A stretch of 64,000 nt of DNA from Salminus brasiliensis (GCF_030463535.1 NC_132893.1:29700782-29764781); one strand, 5' to 3'; positions 45,614-58,300 are shown, counted from the stretch's first letter. Numbers and translations are program-made. Notes: a model not told the origin generated them from the sequence alone.

Positions 45614-45821
45614 TTGATAGCGTTTCCGCAGCCTGGAAGAAGTCTTTATACACTGGTACTTTGCTGAAGAGCAGCTCATCGGAACCTGGGTTTGCACTTC
45701 TGCTGTGGAAGCCTTGGATTCCATTTGAGTTATTACGATCCCACACCAGCCCTGGTGGAGCAAAGTTCTGGACAAAGTTCTTGTCAAGGCCAATTCTGTT
45801 GACCACATGCAGTGCATGGCT
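45614..45821 (-). pseudogene. Protein-like fragment of unknown family, cut by a K element
   Basis: The minus-strand frame encodes a complex, non-repetitive sequence including NFAPPGLVWDRNNSNGIQGF and, further on, SDELLFSKVPVYKDFFQAAE. The amino-acid mix looks like a real globular protein and not a chance frame. Upstream the frame is closed by TAA at 45824-45822. Downstream it runs straight into the terminal repeat of the K element at 45613, with no splice donor. It may be a broken exon, a processed-gene fragment or part of an unrecognised transposon. I cannot name the family. Confidence 0.3.
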
Positions 45822-45824
45822 TTA

Positions 45825-47330
45825 TCTTTCCTCTACACTAACACACCTCATCCAGCTCCATTAGAAATGACCGGAGCTTTCATGAACTTTATCAGGTATG
45901 CAGAGAAGCCACACACTCTCCGGTATGATGCTCTTGGCATGTGGTTTGACACTTTTGTTATATAAGTGTATCTCTGCCAGCAGATGCTTTTGTCTGACTC
46001 ACTATCCACAATGATTTTATAGCAAAGCTTGATCCACGCATTGGTGTCAGACATTTAAGCCCATAGAAATTAAGTCGTTTTTCGGTAAAGGAATATTGTA
46101 TCAATTAAGGTTGCATGAGTACGGCAATCCCTTTACATGCTCTATTCATTTGTTAAATTCTTAAGCACCTCTTGGCACAGTCTGTCTGTTGTAAACCAGA
46201 ATACGTAGGCTTTAACAGTTTAAATATAGGAATCTCCGGCCCCTCTTTGGCTTTCTAATAGGACTCTATCTTTTATGTGATGCTATACTTATTTCAAGTA
46301 CCGTTTATTTTAAGAGGCGACCACTGAAAGGGAATTCTGACATGCTTTTATTCCATTTCCTGACAAAGTTGCGAAACCCATAAAACGTCTGTTTCGGGCA
46401 CTTTACGAGTGTTCGGGTGGGAGTAACGAAGAAGCTGGAACAGCCTCACACATAATGTGAACCCATTGTCTATGCCTCACGTTTACTTCTCCAATGTTGT
46501 AGACGGCTCACACAGAGGGCTCATACTTCAAGGCTTTCTCACAGTCATTTCTTACCTGTTTAATCACATAATCTCCCACCAGCACTGTAGATACTGCTTA
46601 GAGTTGAAAAGAAAGTGTTACTTTTTATCTTTTATCTGTAGACTGGTTAGCTGTGAAGCTAGCTCTGAGGTGCGTAGCGTTTTAAGGATACGTAACTCAG
46701 GCATCTAGGCAAGTTCAAATCGTCATTGTAGTTTTTTCACCTGCAGCCAGAGAAAGCGTGCAACCATTCTGAGGAAATAGGGAAAAAAGGTTTACAGTTG
46801 CTGATGTCAGTGGAATGATGGCTTGATGCATCAGCAGATGAGTTCACACTATTCCATTTTTAGCACATTTCCCCACCCTGAAAACAAAGCATTTCATTTC
46901 TGGTTACCGTCCAAGAGAAAGCTAAGATGGTCTTGGAAGCAGTGAAACTGAGAGAAGTGACAATGGGATAAATTTGGTTGCAAACTGGGCCCGGGAAATA
47001 CAGGACATTGTCCTAACACAGCTGTCTTGTCCTGCTATTATCCCAAAAACATGTTCTATTTCTAATAAGCCAAACATGGACACATGTGTCTTCAACAGTG
47101 GGTCTGGCACCTACTTGACCACAAATCTAGTATTTATGAAAAGGGTTATGATTGCATTTATAATGTTTCATGTTGTTGTATATGTTTCATGTGTTTTATT
47201 GCATCTATAAATCCACTAGTGTTTATCTCTGTATCAGCATTATATGATTGGTAACTACCCTAATGAATGCAATCAGTCTCTCAAAATAAATATTATTTTG
47301 TGCCCTTAATATATTATCAAGTGGCCTCAA
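45825..47330. other. Gene-free stretch
   Basis: No exon or element is recognised. The frames at 46457-46708 and 46974-47210 have no supporting features. Confidence 0.4.
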
Positions 47331-48270
47331 TATACACCAATCAGCCATAAAATAAACTCCACCTGGCTAATATGGAGTAGATCCCTCAATAGATCTGACC
47401 ACCAATCTGGACGTTGGCAGCAGATTCTTTAAGCCCCATTTGTGAGGTGAGGCCTCCATGGACCACATCAATGGGGCTTAGGTGCCCATGACCCTATCGC
47501 CGGTTCAGTGGATGTCATTTCTTGGAGCTTTCTCTTGGTAGCTATTGAGCACTACATACCATAAAAACCCCACAGGATCTGTCTGATTTTTTGGAGATGC
47601 TCTGACCCAGACATCTAGCCATCACAGTTTGGTTCTTGTCAAAGTGTTTTCAATTCTTAAGCTTGTCCATTTTTCCTGCTTTTAACACCTTTATCACCTT
47701 CGAGAACTTACATGGACAGAATACACTCAGGCGGCTGAGGAGGTATGAGGTATGAATCCCCGTATCCTCAGGATGTTTTACACCTACACTGTGGAGAGCA
47801 TTCTGACGGGCTGTATCACCACCTGGTACGGGAACTGCACTGCTCTTGAGGGTGGTGAGCACAGCCCAGCACATCACAGGGGTTTGGTTTCCACAACTTT
47901 CCACAACGGTTTATGGATTTATACCCCAGCCACTGTCTGAGACACATGTCTATACATAAACAGTAATGTAAACATCTCTATATTTCACAGATTCGATATT
48001 AACCTGAATATTTTACACATTTTGTATATTCTGTATTGTTATTTTGTATATATTTGTGTTTTTACTACGGTAAGGGACCTCACCTATGTGTTTCACCCAC
48101 CTTTACACGTGTGTTAATGTGATGTGACAATAAACCTGATTTGATTGGATTTGATTGGACTGTTCACTTGCTGCCTAATATATCCCAACCCATGACAGAT
48201 GATAGACAAAAATAAAGATAATCACTGGTTTGCATTTTACCTGTGCTAATGTTATGGCTAATCATTGTAT
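47331..48270 (+). mobile_element. Tc1-like element (family B) split by a Rex1-type LINE
   Basis: The left end TATACACCAATCAGCCATAA and the right end TGTTATGGCTAATCATTGTA form an imperfect terminal inverted repeat of the family also nested at 24380-24725. Internal landmarks are CCACATCAATGGGGCTTAGG, GCATGACCC-like sequence and TTGCTGCCTAATATATCCCA. The element is interrupted at about 47708-48170 by a LINE fragment. Confidence 0.75.
47708..48170 (+). mobile_element. Rex1/Babar (CR1-type) LINE 3' fragment
   Basis: The fragment encodes the hallmark block VESILTGCITTWYGNC of fish Rex1 reverse transcriptase C-termini. It is followed by a 3'UTR ending GACAATAAACCTGATTTGAT and a short direct repeat of ATTTGATTGG. 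It is inserted between GAGAACT and ACTGTTCAC of the surrounding Tc1-like element and is 5'-truncated. Confidence 0.8.
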
Positions 48271-48443
48271 TATCTCCTGATCTCAACTATTAAATGCTCT
48301 CTTTAAAACCTACTGATCTCAGGATCTACCTTCAGGCTGTTGGTGCCACCAAAGTATGTACTGGGAGGAGGACTGCAGGATGCTTTAGGATGCCTTTTGG
48401 GAATTTGCGCCTTCAGGAAAGACCAGTGCAAAGCGTGGGTGCT

Positions 48444-48457
48444 CCAGCAGGTGGCAG
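48444..48457 (+). promoter_or_regulatory. CTCF-like motif in a non-repetitive stretch
   Basis: CCAGCAGGTGGCAG matches the CTCF core CCASYAGRKGGCRS at all 14 positions. The surrounding 48320-48620 has higher GC than its neighbours and no recognised repeat. The 150-residue frame across it (48294-48746) has no domain and ends in a GA microsatellite, so a regulatory role is more likely than a coding one. No binding is shown. Confidence 0.45.
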
Positions 48458-48662
48458 TATTGCTCTTAATTTCATGCCTGAAGTTGCTGAAACAACATTG
48501 CACATTTCGCCCCATCATGCCTGTGCAGCAGCCTGTTGCAGCGAGCTGCTGATTCACTCCACAGGCTGCTCCGTGGCATCAGACGAGGAGAGCAAGATGC
48601 AGCGGAGTCATCAGCAGAAGAGAGAAGGTGAAAAGGTGAGAGACAAAGCAAGAAAGCATGCA

Positions 48663-48665
48663 AGT

Positions 48666-48719
<54 letters not shown>

Positions 48720-48720
48720 C
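48663..48720. repeat. (GA)n microsatellite
   Basis: GAGAGA runs are interrupted by single AAAG steps. They produce a false Arg-Glu repeat frame. Confidence 0.95.
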
Positions 48721-49799
48721 AGAAAAACAGCTGTTTTGATCACTGAATCAGATGTGCTTCTATTATGTGACTACTGGGAATTCTAATGAGCAGAGCGTCC
48801 ACAATTAGAACTCAGACTATTCCACGCCTCTGTGTTTCGAAAGCAGGGAGGTTTCAAAAGCCATGCAGATGTGTGGGAACAGTGTCTGTAATCAACGGTG
48901 ACATTTTCTTCTTTGTGTGCTGCTCAGATGCGTGGGAGAGCGCGAGCTGCGTCACAGAGAGACGACTCCAAGCGCGTCGGTGTGTTTTCAGGGGGCAGCA
49001 ACCTTTCACTTCCCCTCTGTGTGAATCCTGTAAACACACAATCAGTTCATTAACTCATGCTCAAAGACACAAAGTGCTCAATGAACCCTGTTGCTGGTAA
49101 CTGACTCATTCACACTCACCCACATTTAAGGAGATGAGGGCCTAGGTTCTCCAAAACATCTCAGTGTTAAAATCATCTTACAGAAGCGTCTTACTCATTT
49201 AAGTCCACTTAGGCATTTAGATCCCAAAACCAGTTCCCCAAATGTTCATGTTCAGCCTGTGTTATCGAGGATGCATCAGGACGTGACTTGTGTGGACTTG
49301 GCACAGCCAAATATCCCAGAACGCATTATGCACAACGCTGCTGTTTCAGCTGCAGAATAACCGCATAGCATCCTCCTGTCATCGGGAGTTTGTACTCACG
49401 AGTCAAACTTGCCAAGTCAGTACTACCAAGTACACCTTTGGCATACTTAGTTTTGAGCATCCCCCTGTGCATTTAAGTACGTGTGTATGTGATTTGTGTT
49501 CTCAGGTTGTGAACAAGTGAATGTGCAAAGCTAGCTGTCCATAAGGGGGCGCTCAAAGTGTGATTTGTATTTACAGCAGAGCAGTAAAAGTGAATTACAC
49601 TCCACAACTGTAGGGGGAGCCTATGAGCAAACTATACCATTTCTCATTTCTTGTATAATGCAACTTTTAGACTGAAGTATGTAAATTATTCAAGTTCTGA
49701 TTGGCTGCCTTGTCTTGTGCCTATTTCTAACAGCAGTCCTGACTAAACTTTAAATTGCATCCTCACAAAAACAATAACAGCACTAAGAAATCACGAAGA

Positions 49800-50370
49800 G
49801 TGAGTTTACATGCATTTCATAATCCGATCACTGCAGAAAATCAGATTTTGCCAGTAATCCGATTAATGCGTTTACATGCATGTGAGTAATCAGATAATGG
49901 GAAAAATCCTGGTGTCAGGCAGTAATCAGAGTTCTGCTTTGCAACATGCCAATGATCTTACAGAATAGGATGTGAAATCAACGTCATGTCAAACCCAAAC
50001 CTTTTGCCGCAGGTTTATTTTACACATTAAAGAATATTTAAATCTTCCAGTTTCAGCATCACTCCAAAAGTGATCTGACGCAGTCTTGCGGGTGCTGTGT
50101 TAAGCACTGCTTGCTTCTTTCTGATACCACAGTCTGTTTTCACGCAATGCGCAGACTGAGAAATCAGAGAATGCTCCAGTTGAGAGTATATATGCACAAA
50201 ATTTTCGATTACTGAGCTAAAATCCAGCTCTCTTTTGCAAATTTCTTAATCACATTCAAGTCCGATCTAAGGAAGTGAAGTATGCTGTTTACATATGACC
50301 ACTTGAATAATCAGATTACTGCAGAAATTCAGTTATGACTGGATTGTTAAATGCATGTAAACACACTCAC
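49800..50370. mobile_element. Long-terminal-inverted-repeat MITE
   Basis: The left end GTGAGTTTACATGCATTTCA and the right end AAATGCATGTAAACACACTC are mirror images, and the similarity extends about 50 bases inward (CTGCAGAAAATCAGATT against AATCAGATTACTGCAGAAAT). Length is 571 bases with no coding frame. Confidence 0.75.
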
Positions 50371-50559
50371 TGTTTATATTCTATGATTGTCTTTTATTTT
50401 TAAAAAGAGCAAGGAAAGTGCAGTAGCCTGTTATGCAGGAGTGCAAAATATGGGCTCTTCTAACTGGTAGAGAAATTGTTCAGACCTGCCCCCGATAAGA
50501 TGTTTATGCTGTTCAATAAACAGTTGAGAAGTTTCAATACCAGTATCAAAGTACCTGCT

Positions 50560-50830
50560 CAAAAACCCATCTTAAGACCTGCTTTTGCTGGTAGATTAGA
50601 GGGTTTAATGGTCGAGGTGGTTGAAAAGCTGGTTAGCCAGATAAAAGCATGCCTTGAACTCTTAACATAGGTTTTCATTTAAGTTTGCTGAGTTAGCTAG
50701 CCTAATAGCTTGACCAGCTTGACCTAGCTTGTCATACTGATTGACTAGTTGGCCAGGCTGGTCATAATGGTGGACCAGCATGGTCAGGCTGGTCATGCTG
50801 GTCAACCAGCTTGTGATACAATAATGAAGA
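50560..50830. repeat. Degenerate short repeat, GCTGGTCA type
   Basis: Many overlapping copies of CTGGTCA, ACCAGC and TTGACCAGC occur, some as small palindromes (GCTGGTCAACCAGC at about 50794-50809). It is non-coding; the minus-strand frame is biased by the repeat. Confidence 0.6.
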
Positions 50831-51694
50831 TGCTGAGTTGTCGTAGTGAAGTTCAGTTGACATGCACTTCTATGTCTGGCCGACATTAAAGGATAATCTA
50901 CAGACTGGAATTATTACCAATTTCCAAATGTAAATTCTATGTTAATTTTATAATTAATAATGGACATAATAATATATATAATTACAATATTGTAGATAAC
51001 ATAGTACATTATTCTAGAATTGAAACATTATACGGTAATTATTTATAACTCTGGCATCCTGTAGTGTGTGGGAAACACCAGCTCACTCATATGAAATGAG
51101 TCATGCGTTAATGCCATCCATGAAATAACCAATAAACTGATTGTATATACATATATATAAATATATAACTTCCACAGCGATCTGTGCTTTATGATTCCTG
51201 CGATCTAAAGTCATCTCTACAGTCAGATATTCAGTGAGACCTCAGGTTCATCTAGACTCTGGTTCATAGAAATAATCTGAAAGTGGCAGGTGTTTTCTTG
51301 TGGTTTTATGGTTGTATTCTGGGGGCTGTCATAACTGGAAGTCATGGTGTGGGGTCTCTCACTTTTTAACATCAGTTAAGATTTGAATCTTTTGTGTGGG
51401 CATTTTGCTAATTTTCCTGTCGTCACTTGTTTATCATTAGTCTAAAATTACGTAATTTGGAGAGACGGAGGAGGAACAAATTGGAGCCAACCTTTCCAAC
51501 CATCCCAGTTCAGAGTAAGATAACTGTAGTTAGTTTTAATGCACTGTTACAACTTTCTGTCCTAAATACACAAGATATATCCATATCACACACAGAAATT
51601 CAAATAGTTCATTTTTTAACAGTTTTTATTCACAGACTTAACCTAAATGTACTAATGCTAATGCTAAGCTAACAATTAAACTATGCTGCTAAAA

Positions 51695-52562
51695 AAAACA
51701 AGGGTATTAAAAAAGAGGGTATCCTGCTTTTGTTGGAGTAACTGTCTCTACTGTCCAAGGAAAAATACTTTTTGCTAGATTTTGGAGCATTGCTGTGAGA
51801 AATTGATTGCATCAAGCGACACAAGCGTTGGTTGATGTTGATGTTGGATGATGATGTTGGAAGATGTTGGATGATCGCCATCCCACCTCAACCCCCTCCC
51901 TTACTTATCCCAAAGTATTGGATGGAGCACCAACCATCATTCCAGAGAACACAGTTCCACTGCTCCACAGCTCAATGCTGGGGGACTTTATACTCCTCTA
52001 GGCCATGCCTGGCATTATACCTGGTTCTAGTTGCTTCATATATATCTGCTCCAGAGAGTCCTATTCTATTGGCAGGACTTCTACAGGGACTAGACACATC
52101 TGGCTCAGCAGTTTAAAGTAGCTGAACACAGCCCTGAATGGTCCAGAGCAATAAGGCCAGAGGATCGCTGGTTCGAATATTGGTCGTGCTAGTAGCTATT
52201 GGGAGCCAGGGCCCTGAGACAGCACAACTGGCCTTGCTCTCTCCAGGGTGGGTAGATGGCACTTGCTCCCCACATCACTCCAGTGTAGTGCTGACCAGCA
52301 CTGGTGCCTGCTGGCCAATGCTTTAGAGCCAGGTACACAGCACTTTACTCTGAGCGCGTTGGTTGCTCGTTGGCGATTCATTGGCAGCAGTTCAGAAAAC
52401 AAGGTGCTGGCTGGCTGTACACGTTGGTCTTCACTCTTCCAGTGTCGGGAGCATTGCGTGTTATAGGGGGAGAATATGTTGTTAATATTGGTGACCCATA
52501 TTATGGAGAAAATGGGTTAAAAAATAAAACTTAAAAAATATACAGCTGAACACATTCATTAG
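51695..52562 (+). mobile_element. Tc1-like MITE, family K, copy 8, carrying a SINE
   Basis: It starts at AACAAGGGTATTAAAAAAGA with the K landmarks TGTTGGAGTAACTGTCTCTA and ACTGCTCCACAGCTCAATGC. At GTAGCTGAACACA (52118-52130) it is interrupted by the SINE at 52131-52543, then resumes with AGCTGAACACATTCATTAGA. Confidence 0.85.
52131..52543 (+). mobile_element. Complete tRNA-derived SINE with target-site duplication
   Basis: The element is 413 bases. Its head has tRNA-like promoter boxes (B box GGTTCGAATAT near 52171), the body contains CCAGTGTCGGGAGCATTGCG, and the tail is A-rich (AAAAAATAAAACTTAAAAAA). It is flanked by perfect 11-base direct repeats, AGCTGAACACA at 52120-52130 and 52544-52554. 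These sit inside a K element and fix its boundaries exactly. The open frames across it are not genes. Confidence 0.88.
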
Positions 52563-53214
52563 AAATGATGACCTGTCCATGCAAGTCTGCAGGCAGCGGG
52601 AAAGCAGATGTGTAACTTGCTGAAATTTGCATTAATTTTTAAATGTTTATTTAGATGGAATGGAAATCATAATCTAACGTATTTACAGAGGTGTTTTAGG
52701 ATTTTTTGCTCGTTATGACATGCCATAGTATGACATAGTAAGAGGAAACAGACACAGACAGGGTCTGTTGCATCCTGTCACAGTGGAAAGTCTAACCCCC
52801 ACTGACACAATATGACATTCAAAAGAAGGTCCAGGTAGGGTATTTTAGCTGGTATTTTAGCTGTAAAGGGAGATTTTTGTCGTTTGGTAGAAGCTTTTAT
52901 GGCAGTTCTCTTAAGAACACTAACGATTTTAGCAGCACTAAAGCATTCTCTATACTTCAGTATGGTACCTTATTCCAGAATACAGTGACTACAGATTCCC
53001 AGTACGGGAATTCTGCACTCTGCTACTTACGGTGTCTTGACTGAAAAACCACTGAAAGAACCATGCTTGTAAAAGAGGCATATGAGAACATTTTAAAGGC
53101 TTCAAGAACCTTCACTTGATGTAAAGGTTCTTTAACAGTTTAAAGGTTCTCTACACACTTGCACTTTTTTCTTTTTTACAGACCAGGAAACCAAAAGAGC
53201 TTCTTCTATGGAAT

Positions 53215-53365
53215 TTGGCTGACGCTCTTATTCATATTGATTTACATTTCAGTCCATTAGACAAGTAGATGAATACAGTCTTAGGAGTCTTGCCCAAGAG
53301 TTCTCTTACTGGTGTAGTGTGGTGTACTTGCTTGGCCTGGGGACCGGAACCCTAGTCTGCCCCAA
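53215..53365 (-). mobile_element. Decayed SINE with L2-like tail
   Basis: The sequence GACGCTCTTATTCATATTGA, then GTCTTGCCCAAGAGTTCTCT and a worn inverted B box (GACCGGAACCCTAGTCTGCC), follow the same order as the SINE at 59148-59365. Confidence 0.55.
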
Positions 53366-53900
53366 AGAACCAACTATGTGATGTATGATATATCTGTCTA
53401 TACTGGTGCAGATATGTGTGCTTTATAAAAAACACACAGAAATTGGGACTAAATCCACCTGAGTAGAGGTGCAAGAACGTTTTGAGAAGACATGTATGTC
53501 ATGTGATTACGCTTCACTGTTAATGCAAACTCTAACATGTGAACTAAGGCTGAAATCAGTTTGTGTCTCTGCATCACCTAGTAGGGGATGCTGCTTAACC
53601 ATGAGATGGCACACTTTTGTTTCCTTCACCACTTTTGCACGCAGGGGGGAAGGAGCTGAATCAGTTGGCAACGTGGGTGGTGATTATTCCCAGCAGTGAG
53701 CAAGACATTAAACTTACTGTGACCCGTGTGAGGTAGTCAGTGGTACGAGCGAGTGTAGCCTGGAACAGAACTCTTATTTCGTCAAAGCAGCGTCTGTCTA
53801 CAGACTGCAAGTGTTCAGCCATGTTCACTTCTTGGGAAAACCGATAAAACTGAATGTTGACTATTAAATTCTATTGAACTGAACTCATCTACCTTATAAA

Positions 53901-54032
53901 ACAGGGGTGGGCAATGGGGGTTGAAGTCCTGCACAGTTTACTGATTTCCCTGCTCTAACAGACCTACAAACCCTGACTAATTAACAGGAACAGCACAAAA
54001 CTCTGCAGGAATTGCCCACCGCTGTTATAGAG
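53901..54032. mobile_element. Small palindromic MITE
   Basis: The left end AACAGGGGTGGGCAATGGGG is mirrored by GAATTGCCCACCGCTGTTAT at the right. The 130-base element is non-coding. Confidence 0.7.
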
Positions 54033-55084
54033 GGTACAGCGTAGGGTAAAATTTAGCATGGATATCCTAATTCTCTGTAACTGGGAGAGCTATAAAGCAG
54101 ACATACCAAGATATTATAGTAAATATATCATTACTGCAGTTCAACTATACCAATATTTGCTTTTCAAATGAAAGCTGCAGCCTCAGCTTTTTGTTCTTGG
54201 CTGATGGAAGTGCAGCCCGCTGTGGTCTTCTGCTGTTGAAGCCCATCCGCCTCAAGGTTGGATGTTTTGTGTATTCTGAGATGCTTTTCTGCTCACCACA
54301 GTTGTACAGAGTGGTTTTCTGAGTTACTGCCACCTTCCTGTCTGTTTGCACCAGTTTAGGCATTCTCTGTTTTTTCCTTCCATGAACAAAAGCATTTCCA
54401 GAACAGCAGGACCGACCCTCACTTGATGTTCTTTTTTTTTACACCTTTCTGAGTAACTCTAGAGACCGTTTTGTCCTCTTGAATCTGCTGTCCCGTTTCT
54501 GCATGGTTTTATGCAGTGCCCTTTCGAAGCACATGAATAAGTCACAATAAGAGCTAGCCAGGCCAAAGTACAGCCACCACACCGTGGGGTTAGTTAGTTG
54601 AAACCAGTGTTACAGCTAAACCACCCGAATGAAACAATAAGAAAAGTTCTTTTTCATTCCCATGTTCAAAACAGTACAGTTTTGGATGGTATTATGCAAA
54701 GATTCATCCAAAACATGCTGTCAATATCATGCAAATACATTTTTTACAGCTTCTTCCACTAATCATAGGCACTTTGATGCAGATCTTGTTTTAATGTATT
54801 TAGGTGGAAAAGCTTGCTGGGATCAAAAAAGATCAGCAGTGAATTAACTGTATTTGCATTGGTTTACTTCCAGCGCAATCATTTATAAACAGCAGGTGAT
54901 GGGGAAAAAAAGTTCGTTATACTGTGTTTGATAGCGCTCTGCTCGCCCCTACGTCTACTCAAAGGGCATGTTATGAGCTCTGCACTACAGGTGCACAGTT
55001 GCATGCCTGCAGTAGCTCATTTGTTGTGCTGCACAGTTTGTCAGCTACACTCTACCCCATTCATCATTGGCTAGTTTCTGCCCA

Positions 55085-55300
55085 CAAGACCACTGTTCAC
55101 AAGATCAGTCAGTGTGGCAGACGGTTCTCAACGCAGCAGTGACACTGTCATGGTAGCAGTATTTTAAGGTGCTGCTGAGACTGTATTGGGAACAGAGGTC
55201 TTGCTGGAGTTTTTAGAGTCTCTGCGGTCAGAAACTGCTAATTGAAGAAGGGCTAGAGGATGGCTAACACAAACTGTGCATCAGCTGATGAGCTGCAGTC
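55085..55300 (+). mobile_element. Fragment of a palindromic fish MITE
   Basis: The landmarks AGTCAGTGTGGCAGACGGTT, GCAGCAGTGACACTGTCATG and TGCTGGAGTTTTTAGAGTCT belong to a non-autonomous family. A related piece lies at 62085-62250 (ATTTTTGGGTGGTGGACTGC, TCTAAGAACTCCAAGATCAT). Confidence 0.45.
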
Positions 55301-55319
55301 TCAAGATGGAGCTACAAGG

Positions 55320-58300
55320 TAAGTGTTTTTTTAATAATGTGGCTAACTCGAGTGTATATTGTTATGGTTGTAATGCAGTAATTATATATTTAATATAATA
55401 AGTGGGTATGTCTGCTTGGTTGCTTTTCCTGTTACAGAGAATTAGGGCAGCTGTTCTGTTGATGAATTATTGCCTTGAAAAGTCTATAGTGATTATCAAG
55501 GAAAATGAGGTCATGACGGCTGACTCTTACTGATTTACTGTCGTGAGCTCAGTTTTGGAAAAAGGAGGCCCTTCCGTATTCTAGAGAGGTGGTTTGCTGA
55601 GGGCGGCATTGTTAAGGCGGGACGAAAAACCTTTCGCATTATTTTAATGACGTTTCACACTTCTACATTTTCACACTAAAGTAGGAACCACTGTTGGTGC
55701 ATTGATGAAACGGTTGCAAGCTCAATAGGGAGTGTTTTCTGTCTGAGATGGAAAAAAACAATGTTTGTGTGCTGCTCTGTAAAGTTTCCTACATCTCAGT
55801 TTCGATACCTTTCTATCTTTCATCTCTCCTTTCGCTTTTTACTCTGCCCGGCCATCGTAGCTGAACTCTAGAATGTTCCATAGTGGGCGAGAGACCGAGG
55901 CATGGACGGGAACATGAGACAGTGTGTAAAGACCCTGCTGCTAGTCAGCTTTTCTCCAACTCACTCGTCTTATTTACATGCAGCTCTGCGGACGTCACTT
56001 AACCACAGCCTCTCTCGGACTTCCTCTGCTTGTTAACATGAATGCATGCCTTCTTCTGAAGTGTGACCTAGGCTTCAGGTTTAAGGAGTATTGGTACTGG
56101 GTTCTGCTGAGCTTTCCGAATGCTAATTTGCTATTTCCTAACATGCAGATTTGACTGTTCTGAACTTTCGAGACATTTCCTTCATTTCATTTACTGCGTG
56201 GGTTAAAAGGGGACTTTTATGCATAATTCTGAGGTTCAGATGTAAACAAAGTCATTCAGGTTGGTTTGATGTGAAATGGTGAATTGTAGAGAAACATACC
56301 TGCTTTGATGCCTTTACAGTGGGGTGCCTGGAACCAGAAGTTTGGATATTTACAGCAACCAGTGAAGCCACATGTGTCTTCTGAGTTTGTTACTATTGTT
56401 ATTGGTAATATTGGTAATATTGGTAAATTTAAAGATTTTTATAGGTACTATTTAGGTTTTTTTTATTGTAACCTGCATGTTCTTCACCATTAACTGATTT
56501 TAAAATATATTTTTAAGGCCAAACTTGTATTGTAAATATTTCAAAACACAACATCAGGCCTGTTTTTAGCTGTTTTAATGACATTAATTCCTTCAGGGAG
56601 CCTAATCCAGGTTTCCCTTGCTCTTGATAACATCAAAAGCAACAAAACTAAATTATGCCACACCATTTCATCCTATTTATTCAGAAAATCTCAGCAAGTA
56701 AAAGCTAACTGGTGAGCTAATCTTATCTCCATCAGCATAACTAAAAGCTAGCAAACTAGATATTAATGTATGTCTCTCCATTTGTTGCTTAAAAGAGAAT
56801 GATTTTAGGGAGTAAACAGTGGGATCTACAGCACCACCTATAGATCATTGCTGTCCAATGAAAAACATGTATCTCCAAAATGGCAAATTTACAAGGGAAG
56901 GAACAAAAACCTTAACTTTAAATGAACGTCAATGTAACAATATTTTAATCAGTATAATTTTTAGAGCATTCTAATTGGTCCATTCATCCAGAATTTTTTA
57001 CACAGTGTACAAAGCAGCTACAGGGTTCAAACGATGGAGGAAACTAAAAACGGACAAAATCGGAGATACATGTTTTTCACTGGACAGCAGCGATATGTCG
57101 AAGAGCCCGATTCACTCTGTTGTGTTTAGCTGCTCTATAGGCTGAGAGCCTTGGCTAGAGTGCTTATTAGAATATTAGGTCCATGTCCTATGTGCAGAAA
57201 ATGTGCCTTTTATCAGGTGTCTGTCTTATTTTTTTATTTAATCCTTAAATAGAAAATAACACTCCATAGTACAATATAAAAAACATGAAATATTTTACCT
57301 TCTGTTTCCTCAGACTTCAACCATATCCGATATTCCCCTCATCACTGTTGTGACACAGTAAATGTCTCTAGAACAGCAAATGCCTTTCATAGCAAACCAC
57401 TGTTTACATCTTAAAATGTATATTATGCATGTAGCACACAGGGCACCTAGCATAGCTTTATTTTAACCATAACAAGAAAATCAGCTTTAGTAATTATTCC
57501 CGAGCCTTACCGAATAGTGCTGCTGTCCTGTCGTTGTGTCCTCTCAGTGCAGTGTGCAGTTAGTTAGCTGGGTTTAGCTTTTGGCCTACAACATGCCTGG
57601 CAACCTGACACTTCTCCGGGTGTAGCTCCCTTGGGTGGCGCTTTTGAGGACCCCTTCAGCTGTGTGGTTAGCTCTAGTCTGAGGTGGTCCAGTCCGGGGA
57701 GTGGATGTTGGAAAGAAGTCAGCTACGGTTAGCTTTTAGCCTAGACTGACTTCCCCAACTTTCACTTCCTCATTCGCAGAGTTTGAGATACCCTTCCACA
57801 GACACTGGCACAGTAATGTGCTGCCTGCCTCAGAAAACTGACTAAATGTACCAACAACACCATATTCTTCTGAAGTGGCTGTCGTGTCTCACCACATCGC
57901 AGCTTTAGGGCTCAGAAGGCTTTTGTTAGTGGGCTGGGTGTGCGTAAATTTTGGTGGTGTAAAAATAATGAGTCAAGACTGTTAGGTAATGGTTTTGCAG
58001 TTTGGGAATTGCTGTATATACACACAATAAATATATACAGAATATATACACGTTAACTTAACATTAACATTAATAATACTATGGCCCTGTTCAAATATAC
58101 AAGTATTAATAAAAGTTATGAAATATAAAGACTGGAAAAATGGTGAGTGGGACGAAATATTCAAGTTTCATTTGAACACAAATGAAACTGGGGCCTACAT
58201 CCTTTGGTTCCTGCACATCCACTTTGCTGCGGTATCGGGGCTTTCAGTAAATAGTGCAGTTGCTGGAGGATCACCTTTGACCATTTCTAAAAGAGAGCAG

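Noticed and set aside
48294..48746. 150-codon frame ending in an Arg-Glu run
   Set aside because: The tail is a GA microsatellite and the front has no recognised domain, signal peptide or splice context.
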